From positions 23,291 to 87,290 of the forward strand of contig CASGDV010000075.1 of the NCBI GenBank assembly GCA_949300335.1: 64,000 bases of DNA, given 5' to 3'. The stretch's first letter is position 1, and the number at the start of each line of letters is the position of its first letter. The position numbers and the translations under genes were made by a program. This DNA is from an uncultured Bacteroidales bacterium (GTDB taxonomy: Bacteria; Bacteroidota; Bacteroidia; Bacteroidales; UBA932). The notes under the pieces were generated by a model. The model was given only the letters and a program-made list of their open reading frames with translations, ran no database searches and was not told the origin of the DNA. Below are positions 7,000-15,257 of this stretch, in pieces.

Positions 7000-9491
7000 A
7001 AGCTGATACTGAACTTCAGCATCACCTCCCGCGGCCGGAGATATGTCATGGTATACGATTGCATTGTCGCAGATACCGACACCTGCCTGTACTCGGATGT
7101 CCCGATGATATTGTTTGCGGCAAGGGCTATTTCCCATCTGTTCCTCCCGTATTGCAGAGCGACATCACAGAAATGGTCCAGGCCGGTCCCTGTGCCATTG
7201 CTGTGGTACAGTTCATTGTCTATCGTGAACATCCAGCCTGATCCGGGAGTGAAATGGAAGCAGAGGGAATGGGACCAGTCTGTGATGCTGCCGGTACTGT
7301 TCCGGCTGCTTACTGTTGCCGAGCTTTTCCCTTCCACTGTCCACCAGTGCAAGGGCCTGGACGAGTAGTCCAGAGAAACGGTATATGCATTGACTACCGC
7401 TTTCTGCACGGCCCCATCCAGAAGATAGGCATGCCCGGTGGAATTCCAGGAACCGTTGAGTCCCAGGCGAGTCCTGCACCGCAGGAATGACTTTGCAAGC
7501 CTGCCGCCCAGGATATATGTATCGGAGTCATAGGTCATGCCGGTTGCCCTCTGCACATAGATATCGGAGTCCATCGTGCTCTCATACAGTATATTGCCCG
7601 AGGTTCTCACATACATTGGCCTCAGGTTGAAGAATATCCCGTTTACAGGATTCCTGTAGGAATATCCGGCCGTAACCATGTCGGAAAACCTTCCGCCGAC
7701 ATTGCCTGTACCCACATGGACAGTGCGGTATGAAGTATATACGGGCCCGTCGACGACGCTTGCCCCTTCATATGGATATGCCGACCGCCTGTAGCTGAAC
7801 GAGATCTGCGATGCCGGTGAGGCTTCCCATTCCCAGGTAAATGACGGCTCCATCCATATCTGCCCTGATGATTTCCTGCCATAAATCTGGTGGGCATAGC
7901 TTGTCCTTAATGAACTGCTGAGCCTGTGGCTGCCAAATGACATCTGAACGGACGGCTCCCAGTAGGGTAGGGAGATCCGCCATGCGGTTCCGTCTATATT
8001 CTGCTGCCGGTAGTCGAACCCGACGGTGTTCTTAAGGTAATGCCTCCGTATCCTCCTGCTGAAACTGACACCGTTCCTGCTGGAGAACATGTTTATGTCA
8101 AGATGTCTGGTGACACCGTCTATGGTCAGCAGCTGCCCTGGCAGGTATGTGTCTCCTGTCGAGCAGTCGAGCTGCCACACGTCACCACGTGCTGTCGTAT
8201 GGGAGATGTCCAGGTCTTCGGAAAGGACACGCCTGTACGGCATGACCATAAGGTCTGTCCTGCGGCTGTTGCAAAGCATTTCCCCGTTCCCTGAGTTCCA
8301 GTCTGCATATACCCTCGTGCTGCTTCTTACATATGTCCGTTCAGAGTTGTGCGTATAGCACAGCTCTCCCTTGATCTCATCTCTTGCTGAAGTAAGGTCA
8401 TATTCCTCGGTGACGACCGGCCTCCCGTCTATGGAGAGGTATGCTATCGAACTGCTGCTACGCTGCCTCTCCCTGTCATGGAACCCGCTCAGCTGCAGCC
8501 TGATATCCGAATCCTTACCGGATTTCCATAACATATTGGCTGCAAGGAGATGGCTCGCATTGAATGAGAACCTCTCCTCATCGAAAGCAGGACCTGAAAT
8601 CTCAGGTATGCCTATAAGGCCTTTTTCTGCCTGATAGCCTCCAAGATCGGAAATGTCCTGCACCTCTTCTCCTATGTCTGAACCCGTATTGTTGTTCTTG
8701 TACATCATCAGGGTCTGGAATTTCCTGTCGAAACGCATGCCCATCAGCCTGCTGTCATATACAAGTCCCTCGCCTTCACATGCATATCCCGCCCCGAGAT
8801 CCGCAAGGGCGGACCACACGGCCTTGGCATCTTCCTTCAGTACGATATTCAGAGCCGCCTGTTCACTGAAACTGACCCCCCTCAAGGACCTGACATTCTG
8901 ATGGTTCTCAAGTACCTGCACGCTTTTCACCTTGTCAGCCGGAATATTGCTGCTTGCCAGAGAGTACTGCCCTCCCATCAGGTCCAGACCTTCTATGTAG
9001 AAATTGCTGATGGCCTTTCCCTGGTACTCGATCGCCCCGTCGGATCTGACTTCAATCCCGGGCATCCTGCTTATCACGTCTGCGATAGAGCGGTCCTGCG
9101 CCTCCCTGAAGGATGCCACAGAATAGGTCAGTGTATCCCCGCTTTCCGATATGCTTTCCGCAGTGACTGCAACTTCCCGGATATTGAACGGCTCCTCACG
9201 GAGCGTGAACCTGTAAGGGTCAGTAAGGTCCCTGACCATTACTGTCTCTGGCCCGTATCCGAGATGCGTCACCATGATATGGTCTGCATCTGACGGGACA
9301 TCCAGTTTGAAATGTCCGGCCTTGTCAGCGGCAGTATAGGCCAGTATTCTTCCGTCTCCGGCATATGCCACTATGCTCGCACCTGGAAGCTCTTTCCCAC
9401 TGCTCCCGTAGACCTGTCCGGACAATGCTGTCTGGGCTGGGCACGGAAGTAGATAAATAAAGAGAGAGGCAATCAAGACTGTAAGACGCAT
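6996..9491 (-). CDS. TonB-dependent receptor-like outer-membrane beta-barrel protein
   Basis: 831-residue outer-membrane protein. Signal peptide (residues 1-20, VLIASLFIYLLPCPAQ), a carboxypeptidase-regulatory-like beta-sandwich (SGQVYGSSGKELPGASIVAYAGDG, residues 22-100), then a plug-like domain (VISRMPGIEVRSDGAIEYQG, KAISNFYIEGLDL, IPADKVKSVQVLENHQ) and a long barrel of amphipathic strands ending in Phe (LKFSISF), as needed for barrel assembly. It is shorter than SusC-type receptors and no SusD partner follows. A GLPGLI-family gene ends 7 bases upstream on the same strand, a pairing common in this phylum. Substrate unknown; uptake of a small ligand or metal complex is possible. The stop codon shares CTAG with the facing response regulator gene. 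Confidence 0.85.
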   Translation of the reverse strand: MRLTVLIASLFIYLLPCPAQTALSGQVYGSSGKELPGASIVAYAGDGRILAYTAADKAGHFKLDVPSDADHIMVTHLGYGPETVMVRDLTDPYRFTLREEPFNIREVAVTAESISESGDTLTYSVASFREAQDRSIADVISRMPGIEVRSDGAIEYQGKAISNFYIEGLDLMGGQYSLASSNIPADKVKSVQVLENHQNVRSLRGVSFSEQAALNIVLKEDAKAVWSALADLGAGYACEGEGLVYDSRLMGMRFDRKFQTLMMYKNNNTGSDIGEEVQDISDLGGYQAEKGLIGIPEISGPAFDEERFSFNASHLLAANMLWKSGKDSDIRLQLSGFHDRERQRSSSSIAYLSIDGRPVVTEEYDLTSARDEIKGELCYTHNSERTYVRSSTRVYADWNSGNGEMLCNSRRTDLMVMPYRRVLSEDLDISHTTARGDVWQLDCSTGDTYLPGQLLTIDGVTRHLDINMFSSRNGVSFSRRIRRHYLKNTVGFDYRQQNIDGTAWRISLPYWEPSVQMSFGSHRLSSSLRTSYAHQIYGRKSSGQIWMEPSFTWEWEASPASQISFSYRRSAYPYEGASVVDGPVYTSYRTVHVGTGNVGGRFSDMVTAGYSYRNPVNGIFFNLRPMYVRTSGNILYESTMDSDIYVQRATGMTYDSDTYILGGRLAKSFLRCRTRLGLNGSWNSTGHAYLLDGAVQKAVVNAYTVSLDYSSRPLHWWTVEGKSSATVSSRNSTGSITDWSHSLCFHFTPGSGWMFTIDNELYHSNGTGTGLDHFCDVALQYGRNRWEIALAANNIIGTSEYRQVSVSATMQSYTMTYLRPREVMLKFSISF

Positions 9492-9498
9492 AGGGCAT

Positions 9499-10317
9499 TC
9501 AGTTCAGGTCCAGATAATTCTTTTCAGACTGTTTCTGGTCTGATATATCATTGCCGCTGGCATCGGTTATCTTTACGACTTTGCCTGTTCCGGAGAGCAC
9601 ATTTGCCGCCAGCTCCGAATAGGTCTGCCCTGCGTTAGAGGTGCGCAGTGCCAGATACTTTTTCCTGGTACATTTCACTGCCTCCTCTTTCCCTATAAGA
9701 ACCACCTTCGAGTCATCCTGGATGGATCCGATACCGACTGCCGTGAAGTGGAATATGCCGTCTGTGTCGGACGCTTCAAGGATAAGGCCTGGCAGGCCTC
9801 CCAGGACATATGGCCCGTACGGCATGGGCAATCCTACAGAGTACCACACATCCCATGTCCTGCCATAGACGGAAGCCCTGGCATGATGGCACCCGTAGCC
9901 GCAGACTATCTTCGTACTGTCCGTCAGTTCCCAGTCCATGGCCGGAAGGCTCTCCTCGTACATGAGGAGATCGACGCCGACCTTGTTGACGTATGTATAT
10001 GCCTCCTTCTCTGGTGAGCCGATGAGTATTTCGAGACTGCTCCTGTTCGGATATCTTGACTTGAACTGCCTGACTGAATTCATTAGGGCGGCAATATCAT
10101 CGGTCTCAGGCAATGACTGGAAGGCTTCTGTGTGTTTACGGTAGTTAGGGTTGTAGAATACTGCTGTCTCGCTCCCGATGTCAAGATTCCACCTGTATGT
10201 CCCGGGGGTCTTGTCATACTGTGCGTCACAGTCATAGGTAATACGGTAGGCCGCCTTATCCTGGGCATCCAGGAGTAATGGCAGCGACAAGAGCAAAATG
10301 ATGATAGTCCTTTTCAT
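9499..10317 (-). CDS. GLPGLI family protein
   Basis: 272-residue exported protein of the GLPGLI family, named for a motif that is present here exactly (YGPYVLGGLPGLILEASD, about residues 155-172). Signal peptide MKRTIIILLLSLPLLLDAQ. The start at 10317 is chosen because the 21 codons that could extend it to 10380 are polar and not signal-like. It lies immediately before the TonB-receptor-like gene in an apparent two-gene operon. Family function is not established; a role in the periplasm supporting the neighbouring receptor is inference. Confidence 0.88.
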   Translation of the reverse strand: MKRTIIILLLSLPLLLDAQDKAAYRITYDCDAQYDKTPGTYRWNLDIGSETAVFYNPNYRKHTEAFQSLPETDDIAALMNSVRQFKSRYPNRSSLEILIGSPEKEAYTYVNKVGVDLLMYEESLPAMDWELTDSTKIVCGYGCHHARASVYGRTWDVWYSVGLPMPYGPYVLGGLPGLILEASDTDGIFHFTAVGIGSIQDDSKVVLIGKEEAVKCTRKKYLALRTSNAGQTYSELAANVLSGTGKVVKITDASGNDISDQKQSEKNYLDLN

Positions 10318-10424
10318 GTCCGTCGTTTTTTTACATTGCAAATCTCTGTAATCATATCTGCAATCTTGTTCAACGGACAATCAACAAGTGTTAATTAGTG
10401 TTAACAAAATATCTGCAAGACATT

Positions 10425-10784
10425 CTATCTGGACTTCTTCCAGCGCTCTTCGACTGTGGAGAACGGGATATCAAGCAGTTTCATCTGGTGGAATAGCTCC
10501 GGAAGCCGTTCCTCCATGAATTCCCTGCGCCTGTTTTCCATGATGATGTCCCGAGCCTCCGGCGACACATAGAACCCCATGCCGCGCCGTGTGTAGATGA
10601 TTCCCTGCCGTGTCAGCAGGTCATATGCCCTCACGACTGTATTTGTATTCACGGACAGGCTCTCCGAAAGTTCCCGCACACTCGGCACCCTGTCCTCCGG
10701 GCCGTACCGGCCAGACAGGATACCGTCGCACAGGCTTTCTGCCATCTGCAGGTAGATGGCCTTGTCTTGTCTGAACTCCGTCAT
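10425..10784 (-). CDS. GntR/YtrA-family transcriptional repressor of the ABC operon
   Basis: 119-residue short GntR-family regulator with an N-terminal winged helix (IYLQMAESLCDGILSGRYG, DRVPSVRELSESLSVNTNTVVRAYDLLTRQGIIYTRRGMGFYV) and only a short C-terminal helix region (about residues 75-119). That layout is the YtrA subfamily, which normally represses its own ABC transporter operon. Here it is the last gene after the ATPase and permease, 2 bases after the permease stop. A perfect 14-bp inverted repeat upstream of the operon (12332-12369) is its likely operator. Effector unknown; in related systems cell-envelope stress is the inducer. Confidence 0.9.
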   Translation of the reverse strand: MTEFRQDKAIYLQMAESLCDGILSGRYGPEDRVPSVRELSESLSVNTNTVVRAYDLLTRQGIIYTRRGMGFYVSPEARDIIMENRRREFMEERLPELFHQMKLLDIPFSTVEERWKKSR

Positions 10785-10786
10785 GG

Positions 10787-11500
10787 CTATATGGTTTTAT
10801 TCTTGCTGTCCTGCTCGTATGTTGCCAGCAGCCGGTATCCCCACACTATACATATGACAACCAGTATGCAGACTGATGTGATTGCCAGCAATGTGGCGGC
10901 CTTTTCGCTTATTGCCCCGCTGTTCTTCAGCATTACAGGTACGAATACAAGGGCAGCGAAACCCAGGATAACAGCCCAGAATACAGCCTTTCCGAATCTT
11001 TTCCTTGCAGAGTGGAAAGAACTGATCCAGAGTGCGATGATAGATATGAGCAGTGTGGAAGCAAGTTTTGCCGTATGGAACCCATTGTGGAAATAGAGGA
11101 AAGTAAGGTTTCCATTTGCAGTAGATTTCATATAGGAGACAGCAGTAAAGCCTGCTGATCCGACTATAAAGCTGAAAACCAGGAAGAAGATACCTACCAC
11201 TATGGTGCTTAAATAGATGGAAACAAATTTCTCCATCAGCGAGGCAGGGATGAGCATGCGGCGTGATGTCAGATCCGAACAGAATGCCAGTATCTGGACT
11301 GATATGAATGCCAGCATTGTTGTCTCGCAGAAATCGATACTTTCAGTGAGATCACCTCCCGTAAAGAGCATTGACAGCAAAGGGAGAGAGATGGACACTA
11401 TGGCCACTATCCGTAATGTCTTCGCTATGTCCTTCAAATAGATTTCTCCTATCTGGAGTCTGGAGAAAAGCAGCATTCTCCTGAAACTGAATCCGTTCAT
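10787..11500 (-). CDS. ABC transporter permease (ABC-2-like membrane protein)
   Basis: 237-residue integral membrane protein with about six hydrophobic segments (IVAIVSISLPLLSMLF, MLAFISVQILAFCSDL, YLSTIVVGIFFLVFSFIVG, LASTLLISIIALWISSF, AVFWAVILGFAALVFVPVM, LLAITSVCILVVICIVWGY). No enzyme motif. Position between an ABC ATPase and a GntR/YtrA regulator identifies it as the permease partner. The ATG at 11500 overlaps the ATPase stop as ATGA, which fixes this start over the longer frame to 11602. Substrate unknown; YtrA-linked exporters are often tied to envelope stress. Its partner ATPase is frameshifted, so this permease may be non-functional in this genome. Confidence 0.8.
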   Translation of the reverse strand: MNGFSFRRMLLFSRLQIGEIYLKDIAKTLRIVAIVSISLPLLSMLFTGGDLTESIDFCETTMLAFISVQILAFCSDLTSRRMLIPASLMEKFVSIYLSTIVVGIFFLVFSFIVGSAGFTAVSYMKSTANGNLTFLYFHNGFHTAKLASTLLISIIALWISSFHSARKRFGKAVFWAVILGFAALVFVPVMLKNSGAISEKAATLLAITSVCILVVICIVWGYRLLATYEQDSKNKTI

Positions 11501-12306
11501 CTTATACCTCCTTTCATTACAGCATTGAAAACCATATCCAGCGGAAGTCCGCTGTCCTGAGAAACGTCGTTTTCCCTGAGCACCCTGTATCCTTCCGCAC
11601 ATGTTTCCGCATAGACAGCACCGTCCTCAGTACAGGAAATGCCGTATGCATACCTGCCGGCAAGGTCCTCCATCTGGCTGCAGAACAGGCTGCCGTCCTC
11701 GCCGAGTATCATGACATCAGTGAGAAGGTTCTCCACATCGGATACCACGTGTGTTGATATGACCGCTGTCTGGTCGTCCCGGAGATGACGCATCAGCAGT
11801 TTCCTGCAGGTTGCACGTGACGGTATGTCCATACCGTTGAGAGGCTCGTCCAGGAGCAGGACGGAAGTTCCCAGCGCCATGACGAAACTGAATATCACCT
11901 TGTGCTTCTCTCCGTAAGAAAGAGCTTCCAGGTTTTCATCCCCGGATCCATGCCCAGGGACTCAAGGCAGTCCTCTAATATCTCCTTTCGTAAACTTGGA
12001 TAGAAAACGGTATTCAGCGAGACAAACCTCTTCAGGCTTTCCTTCGGGAAAGACAGGTCCGCTTCCATGCAAGAGACTTTCAGCAGGGTGGAGACATCCC
12101 GTCTGCGTGCCTCAATCCCATCAGAGAGCACTTTCCTGTCTTTCGGGAACAGGAGCCCAGACATAAGTTTCATAAGTGTCGTCTTGCCTGAACCGTTCAG
12201 ACCGAGGAGTCCGTAGATCCCTGCCTTCTCTGATCACGGCAGATACCTTCCTGATGACCGGATGTTCCGGCACATACCAGTAGGAAACATTTTCAAGTTC
12301 AATCAT
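11497..12306 (-). pseudogene. ABC transporter ATP-binding protein, broken by two compensating frameshifts
   Basis: All motifs of an ABC ATPase are present but spread over two frames. From the ATG at 12306 frame 0 reads MIELENVSYWYV... to about 12235. The Walker A segment YGLLGLNGSGKTTLMKL and the next 280 bases are in the next frame. Near 11945 the coding returns to frame 0: signature LSYGEKHKV, Walker B VLLLDEPLNG, H loop VISTHVVSD. The first shift equals one extra base (or two lost) in the GATCAGAGAAGG stretch; the second equals one lost base in a run of four G. The total, 810 bases, is a multiple of three, so the shifts cancel. Either a recent loss of function or two consensus errors. The stop overlaps the permease start (ATGA). 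Confidence 0.85.
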
Positions 12307-12331
12307 AGTCAAATTCCAATTAAGATACCAA

Positions 12332-12369
12332 CCTTTATACTGTACTACTGATGTGGTACAGTATAAAGG
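12332..12369. promoter_or_regulatory. Perfect inverted repeat, probable GntR/YtrA operator
   Basis: Arms CCTTTATACTGTAC (12332-12345) and GTACAGTATAAAGG (12356-12369), an exact 14-bp inverted repeat with a 10-base spacer. It lies 26 bases upstream of the ATPase start, where RNA polymerase would bind, and the operon encodes a YtrA-type GntR repressor. Autoregulation is inferred. No U-run follows on either strand, so a terminator is unlikely. Confidence 0.7.
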
Positions 12370-12410
12370 AAATCCAATATAAAAGCAAATTTTATTTGAT
12401 TTTACTTGAT

Positions 12411-12446
12411 AAAAAAACAGGGAACCTGGCTTAATGCCGGATTCCC
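12411..12446 (-). terminator. Terminator after the PUR-family gene
   Basis: On the minus strand GGGAATCCGGC pairs (with G-U wobbles) with GCCAGGTTCCC around a 5-base loop, followed by C, A-free T-run of seven (plus-strand A run 12411-12417). It separates the PUR-type gene from the ABC operon. Confidence 0.65.
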
Positions 12447-12471
12447 CGCTTTGACTTCTGTCGTATTTCGT

Positions 12472-12813
12472 TTACAACTCTTCGAAATCTATATCCGTGA
12501 AACTGTTCTCCTTAGGAGTTCCAGTCTGTTCAGTGAGGCAATTGCTCTTTATATAGTCAATGACTTCCTGAAGTCCTTCTGTGAATTTTTCAAAGTCCTC
12601 CTTGTACAGGAATATCTTGTGCTTGTCGTATGCAAAACGGCCATCCTTGTCAACCTTACGCTTACTTTCAGTGATTGTCAAATAGTAATCATTTCCCTTG
12701 GTTGCCTTGACATCAAAAAAATAAGTACGTTTCCCTGCTCGAACCGGCTTTGAATATACATCTTCGCCAGAGCGTTCCGGAGCATTAGCTCCCTCATATT
12801 CCTCGCTATACAT
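12472..12813 (-). CDS. PUR-family (DUF3276) nucleic-acid-binding protein
   Basis: 113-residue small basic/acidic protein of the DUF3276 / PUR family, widespread in Bacteroidota. The body has the PUR-repeat pattern: KRTYFFDVKATKGNDYYLTITESKRK, then DKHKIFLYKEDFEKFTEGLQEVIDYI. Related bacterial PUR proteins bind single-stranded nucleic acid; the role in this phylum is not settled. ATG at 12813 chosen; a GTG directly before it would add one residue. Divergent from nusB across an 86-base promoter region, and followed by a hairpin terminator. Confidence 0.85.
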   Translation of the reverse strand: MYSEEYEGANAPERSGEDVYSKPVRAGKRTYFFDVKATKGNDYYLTITESKRKVDKDGRFAYDKHKIFLYKEDFEKFTEGLQEVIDYIKSNCLTEQTGTPKENSFTDIDFEEL

Positions 12814-12869
12814 CACTATAAATTTTAAGTAAATCTTTACAAAGTTAGGGATTTTTCTGAATTTGAATG

Positions 12870-12877
12870 TATATTTG
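12870..12877 (+). promoter_or_regulatory. -7 box (TATATTTG) for the nusB operon
   Basis: Exact TAnnTTTG, 22 bases before the nusB ATG at 12900; the -33 region is a T-run without a clear TTG. Confidence 0.5.
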
Positions 12878-12899
12878 CATAAATATTTGAGTAAAAATT

Positions 12900-13859
12900 A
12901 TGCTTAACAGACGTATTTTAAGGATTAAGGCATTCAAGGTGCTGTACAGCAGCATTTTGTCGGAGAAATCAACCTTGTCCGAGGCTGAAGGCCAACTTGA
13001 TCTATCATGTGAAGCTACCCGTGATTTATATATTTTCATGCTTGGAATCGTTTCTCCGCTGACATCAATAGCGCGCGAAAAGATAGAATCCGCCAAAAGG
13101 AAATTCAATCCGACTGAAGAAGAGAGAAATCCCAACATGAAATTCGTGTCGAACAGACTCTCAGTTCTGCTGGACAACGATCCGGATTTCATGAAACTTT
13201 TCAAGAAGAAGAAATTTTCGTGGGAACAGTATGATATTTTCCTGAAAAAGGTATACTCTTCATTGTCATCAAAAGACTATTTCTCGGACTATATGAATGA
13301 CAGCGAGGATTCGCTTGCACGTGACTGCAGGCTGTTCGTCAGGATATTCGAAGAGGAGTTTGTTGACAGTCCTGAACTTGAAACCATACTCGAGGATATG
13401 TCCATATACTGGAATGATGATTTGGCATATGCGCTTACTTATGTCTGCAGGACCCTTGATTCGCTGGCCAAAGGCGAGAGCTGGTCTCTCATGCCATTAT
13501 ATCAGAGTGACATGCTCAAGAAAGCGGGGATGGACAGTGACAAACTGTTTGTCCACAAACTTCTGCGTTCATCATACGCCGGTTACGGAAAATATTCGGA
13601 AATGGTAATGGAGCTTGTCTCCAACTGGGACAAGGAGAGAATAGTATCGACCGACATGGTGCTGATAGTCATGGGAATGGCTGAGATTTTGAATTTTCCT
13701 GAAATTCCTGTCAAGGTATCGATCAACGAATATGTGGAGATATCCAAATTCTATGGCACTCCGAAGAGCCGTATCTTCGTGAACGGTCTGCTTGACAGGC
13801 TGGTGGCTAAGATGAATGAAGACGGATTGATTAACAAGTCGGGCAAAGGATTGAAGTAA
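12900..13859 (+). CDS. nusB: Transcription antitermination factor NusB
   Basis: 319-residue NusB, about twice the length of the E. coli protein, as is usual in Bacteroidota where a long N-terminal extension precedes the NusB fold. It starts with the NusB-like MLNRRILRIKAFKVLYS helix; the C-terminal half has the conserved WDKERIVSTDMVLIVMGMAEILNFPEIPVKVSINEYVEISK and the final KSRIFVNGLLDRL helix that contacts boxA RNA and NusE/S10. It acts in rRNA antitermination. It is the first gene of a run with yajC, a YbbR protein, coaE, DUF5606 and rimO, all in the same direction with short gaps. Confidence 0.93.
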   Translation: MLNRRILRIKAFKVLYSSILSEKSTLSEAEGQLDLSCEATRDLYIFMLGIVSPLTSIAREKIESAKRKFNPTEEERNPNMKFVSNRLSVLLDNDPDFMKLFKKKKFSWEQYDIFLKKVYSSLSSKDYFSDYMNDSEDSLARDCRLFVRIFEEEFVDSPELETILEDMSIYWNDDLAYALTYVCRTLDSLAKGESWSLMPLYQSDMLKKAGMDSDKLFVHKLLRSSYAGYGKYSEMVMELVSNWDKERIVSTDMVLIVMGMAEILNFPEIPVKVSINEYVEISKFYGTPKSRIFVNGLLDRLVAKMNEDGLINKSGKGLK

Positions 13860-13907
13860 CTTTTGTTTAAATCGGATTATAATATTAACATTTAAAATAA
13901 CAGAGTG

Positions 13908-14222
13908 ATGAATTTATTGTTTTTTATGCTTCAGAATCAACCGCCTCAGGGTAGCGGTTGGATGACCTGGGCGATGCTGATCCTTATCGTCGTAGTAATG
14001 TGGTTCTTTATGATTCGTCCGCAAAGAAAACAGCAGAAGGAACTGCAGAATTTCAGGGACAGCCTTAAGAAAGGTGACAAGGTTGTGACTATCGGGGGTA
14101 TTTACGGTACCGTTGTAGAAATCAAGGATAAGACCGTCCTTATTGAAGTCGACAGCAATGTGAAGCTCCGCGTGGATAAGAATTCCCTTGTAAAGGATTT
14201 TTCAGCAGCTTCCCAGCAGTAA
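13908..14222 (+). CDS. yajC: Preprotein translocase subunit YajC
   Basis: 104-residue YajC: one N-terminal membrane helix (MTWAMLILIVVVMWFFMIRP, about residues 18-37), then the family signature RPQRKQQKELQNFRDSLKKGDKVVTIGGIYGTV and a small beta domain (VEIKDKTVLIEVDSNVKLRVDKNSL). It associates with SecDF in protein export. ATG at 13908 chosen; an in-frame GTG just before it is the only alternative. It follows nusB by 48 bases and precedes the YbbR gene by 24. Confidence 0.95.
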   Translation: MNLLFFMLQNQPPQGSGWMTWAMLILIVVVMWFFMIRPQRKQQKELQNFRDSLKKGDKVVTIGGIYGTVVEIKDKTVLIEVDSNVKLRVDKNSLVKDFSAASQQ

Positions 14223-14246
14223 GGTAATAACAAATATTTTCTCAGA

Positions 14247-15215
14247 ATGAAACGATTGCTGGATAAGTTTCTGAGTATGCTGCATCTTGACGGGAGAGAC
14301 TGGGCGGTTTTCCTGACGGCTCTCCTGTTGGCTTTCAGTATCTGGCTTATCCACAACCTCTCTCTCAATTATACGGAATTCGTCAAGGTTCCCGTAGTCG
14401 CGAAATGCAATATCGAAGGGCATTCAGCCGTTTCCTCCAACAAGTGTGATGTCGTTGCCAGATGCAGGACATCCGGTTTCAATATATTCATGGCGAATTA
14501 TTCGTTGAACAGGACTCCGAAGGAAATTCTGTTCGAATCGATGCATCACAAGTCCGGGGAAATCTATTATGTGACATCTGCGGATCTGAACGAATATGTC
14601 CATCTTATTTATGGAGATATAGTTTCTCTCGACTATTTTGTTTCCGATACATTGTTTTTCAGGTTTCCTTATGAGGCAAACAGGAGGGTTCCGGTTTCTC
14701 CGGTAGCTGTTTTCAGTTATGAACCGCAGTATACTTCACGAGGCGATTTGCAGGTAGAACCCGATTCCGTGACGATATACGGAGAACCTCTTCATCTGGA
14801 AAATATTGACAGAGTGTACACGGAAGCGATAAAGCTGGGGGCGTTGAATACCAGTACCCATGGGATTGCCCGTATCGAAAAAATCAAGGGAATAAGATTT
14901 TCAGAGGAGTCTGTCAGGTATTCCCTTAACGTGACACGTTACGTTGAAATCCAGAAGAGGGTCAAGGTAACAGGACGAAATGTACCGGGAGACAAGGAAC
15001 TTATGATATATCCTTCCTCCGCTCTCGTGAGGATAAAGGCTGTGTTCCCTCTTTCCTATACTATGGATGAGAATCTTTCTTTCTATATAGATTACAATGA
15101 CTTCCAGTCGTCCCTTACCGGGAAATGCATGCTGAAGTCAGACAATCTTCCTGAAGGTGTCATCGGTTTTGAAACCGAACCCGGGGTGTTCGACTGCTTT
15201 GTTGACGAGAAGTGA
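14247..15215 (+). CDS. YbbR-like domain protein
   Basis: 322-residue membrane-anchored protein. One N-terminal transmembrane helix (WAVFLTALLLAFSIWLIHNLS, about residues 15-35) is followed by an extracytoplasmic part containing YbbR-type repeats, e.g. VEPDSVTIYGEPLHLENIDRVYTEAI, and a second repeat beginning YVEIQKRVKVTG. In Firmicutes YbbR (CdaR) controls the diadenylate cyclase CdaA; no cyclase gene is in this window, so that role is not shown here. It sits between yajC and coaE, a common order in Bacteroidota. Confidence 0.8.
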   Translation: MKRLLDKFLSMLHLDGRDWAVFLTALLLAFSIWLIHNLSLNYTEFVKVPVVAKCNIEGHSAVSSNKCDVVARCRTSGFNIFMANYSLNRTPKEILFESMHHKSGEIYYVTSADLNEYVHLIYGDIVSLDYFVSDTLFFRFPYEANRRVPVSPVAVFSYEPQYTSRGDLQVEPDSVTIYGEPLHLENIDRVYTEAIKLGALNTSTHGIARIEKIKGIRFSEESVRYSLNVTRYVEIQKRVKVTGRNVPGDKELMIYPSSALVRIKAVFPLSYTMDENLSFYIDYNDFQSSLTGKCMLKSDNLPEGVIGFETEPGVFDCFVDEK

Positions 15216-15257
15216 TGTCGGATTGTTTCATGTCATGACTGGGAATTATTTGACATT

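Noticed and set aside
11497-12306. Programmed ribosomal frameshifting in the ABC ATPase
   Set aside because: Two shifts in opposite directions would both be required, and neither site has a slippery heptamer with a following pseudoknot. Mutation or sequence error is simpler.
12332-12369. The inverted repeat as a terminator
   Set aside because: No T-run follows the right arm on the plus strand or the left arm on the minus strand, and it is AT-rich and placed at an operon start.
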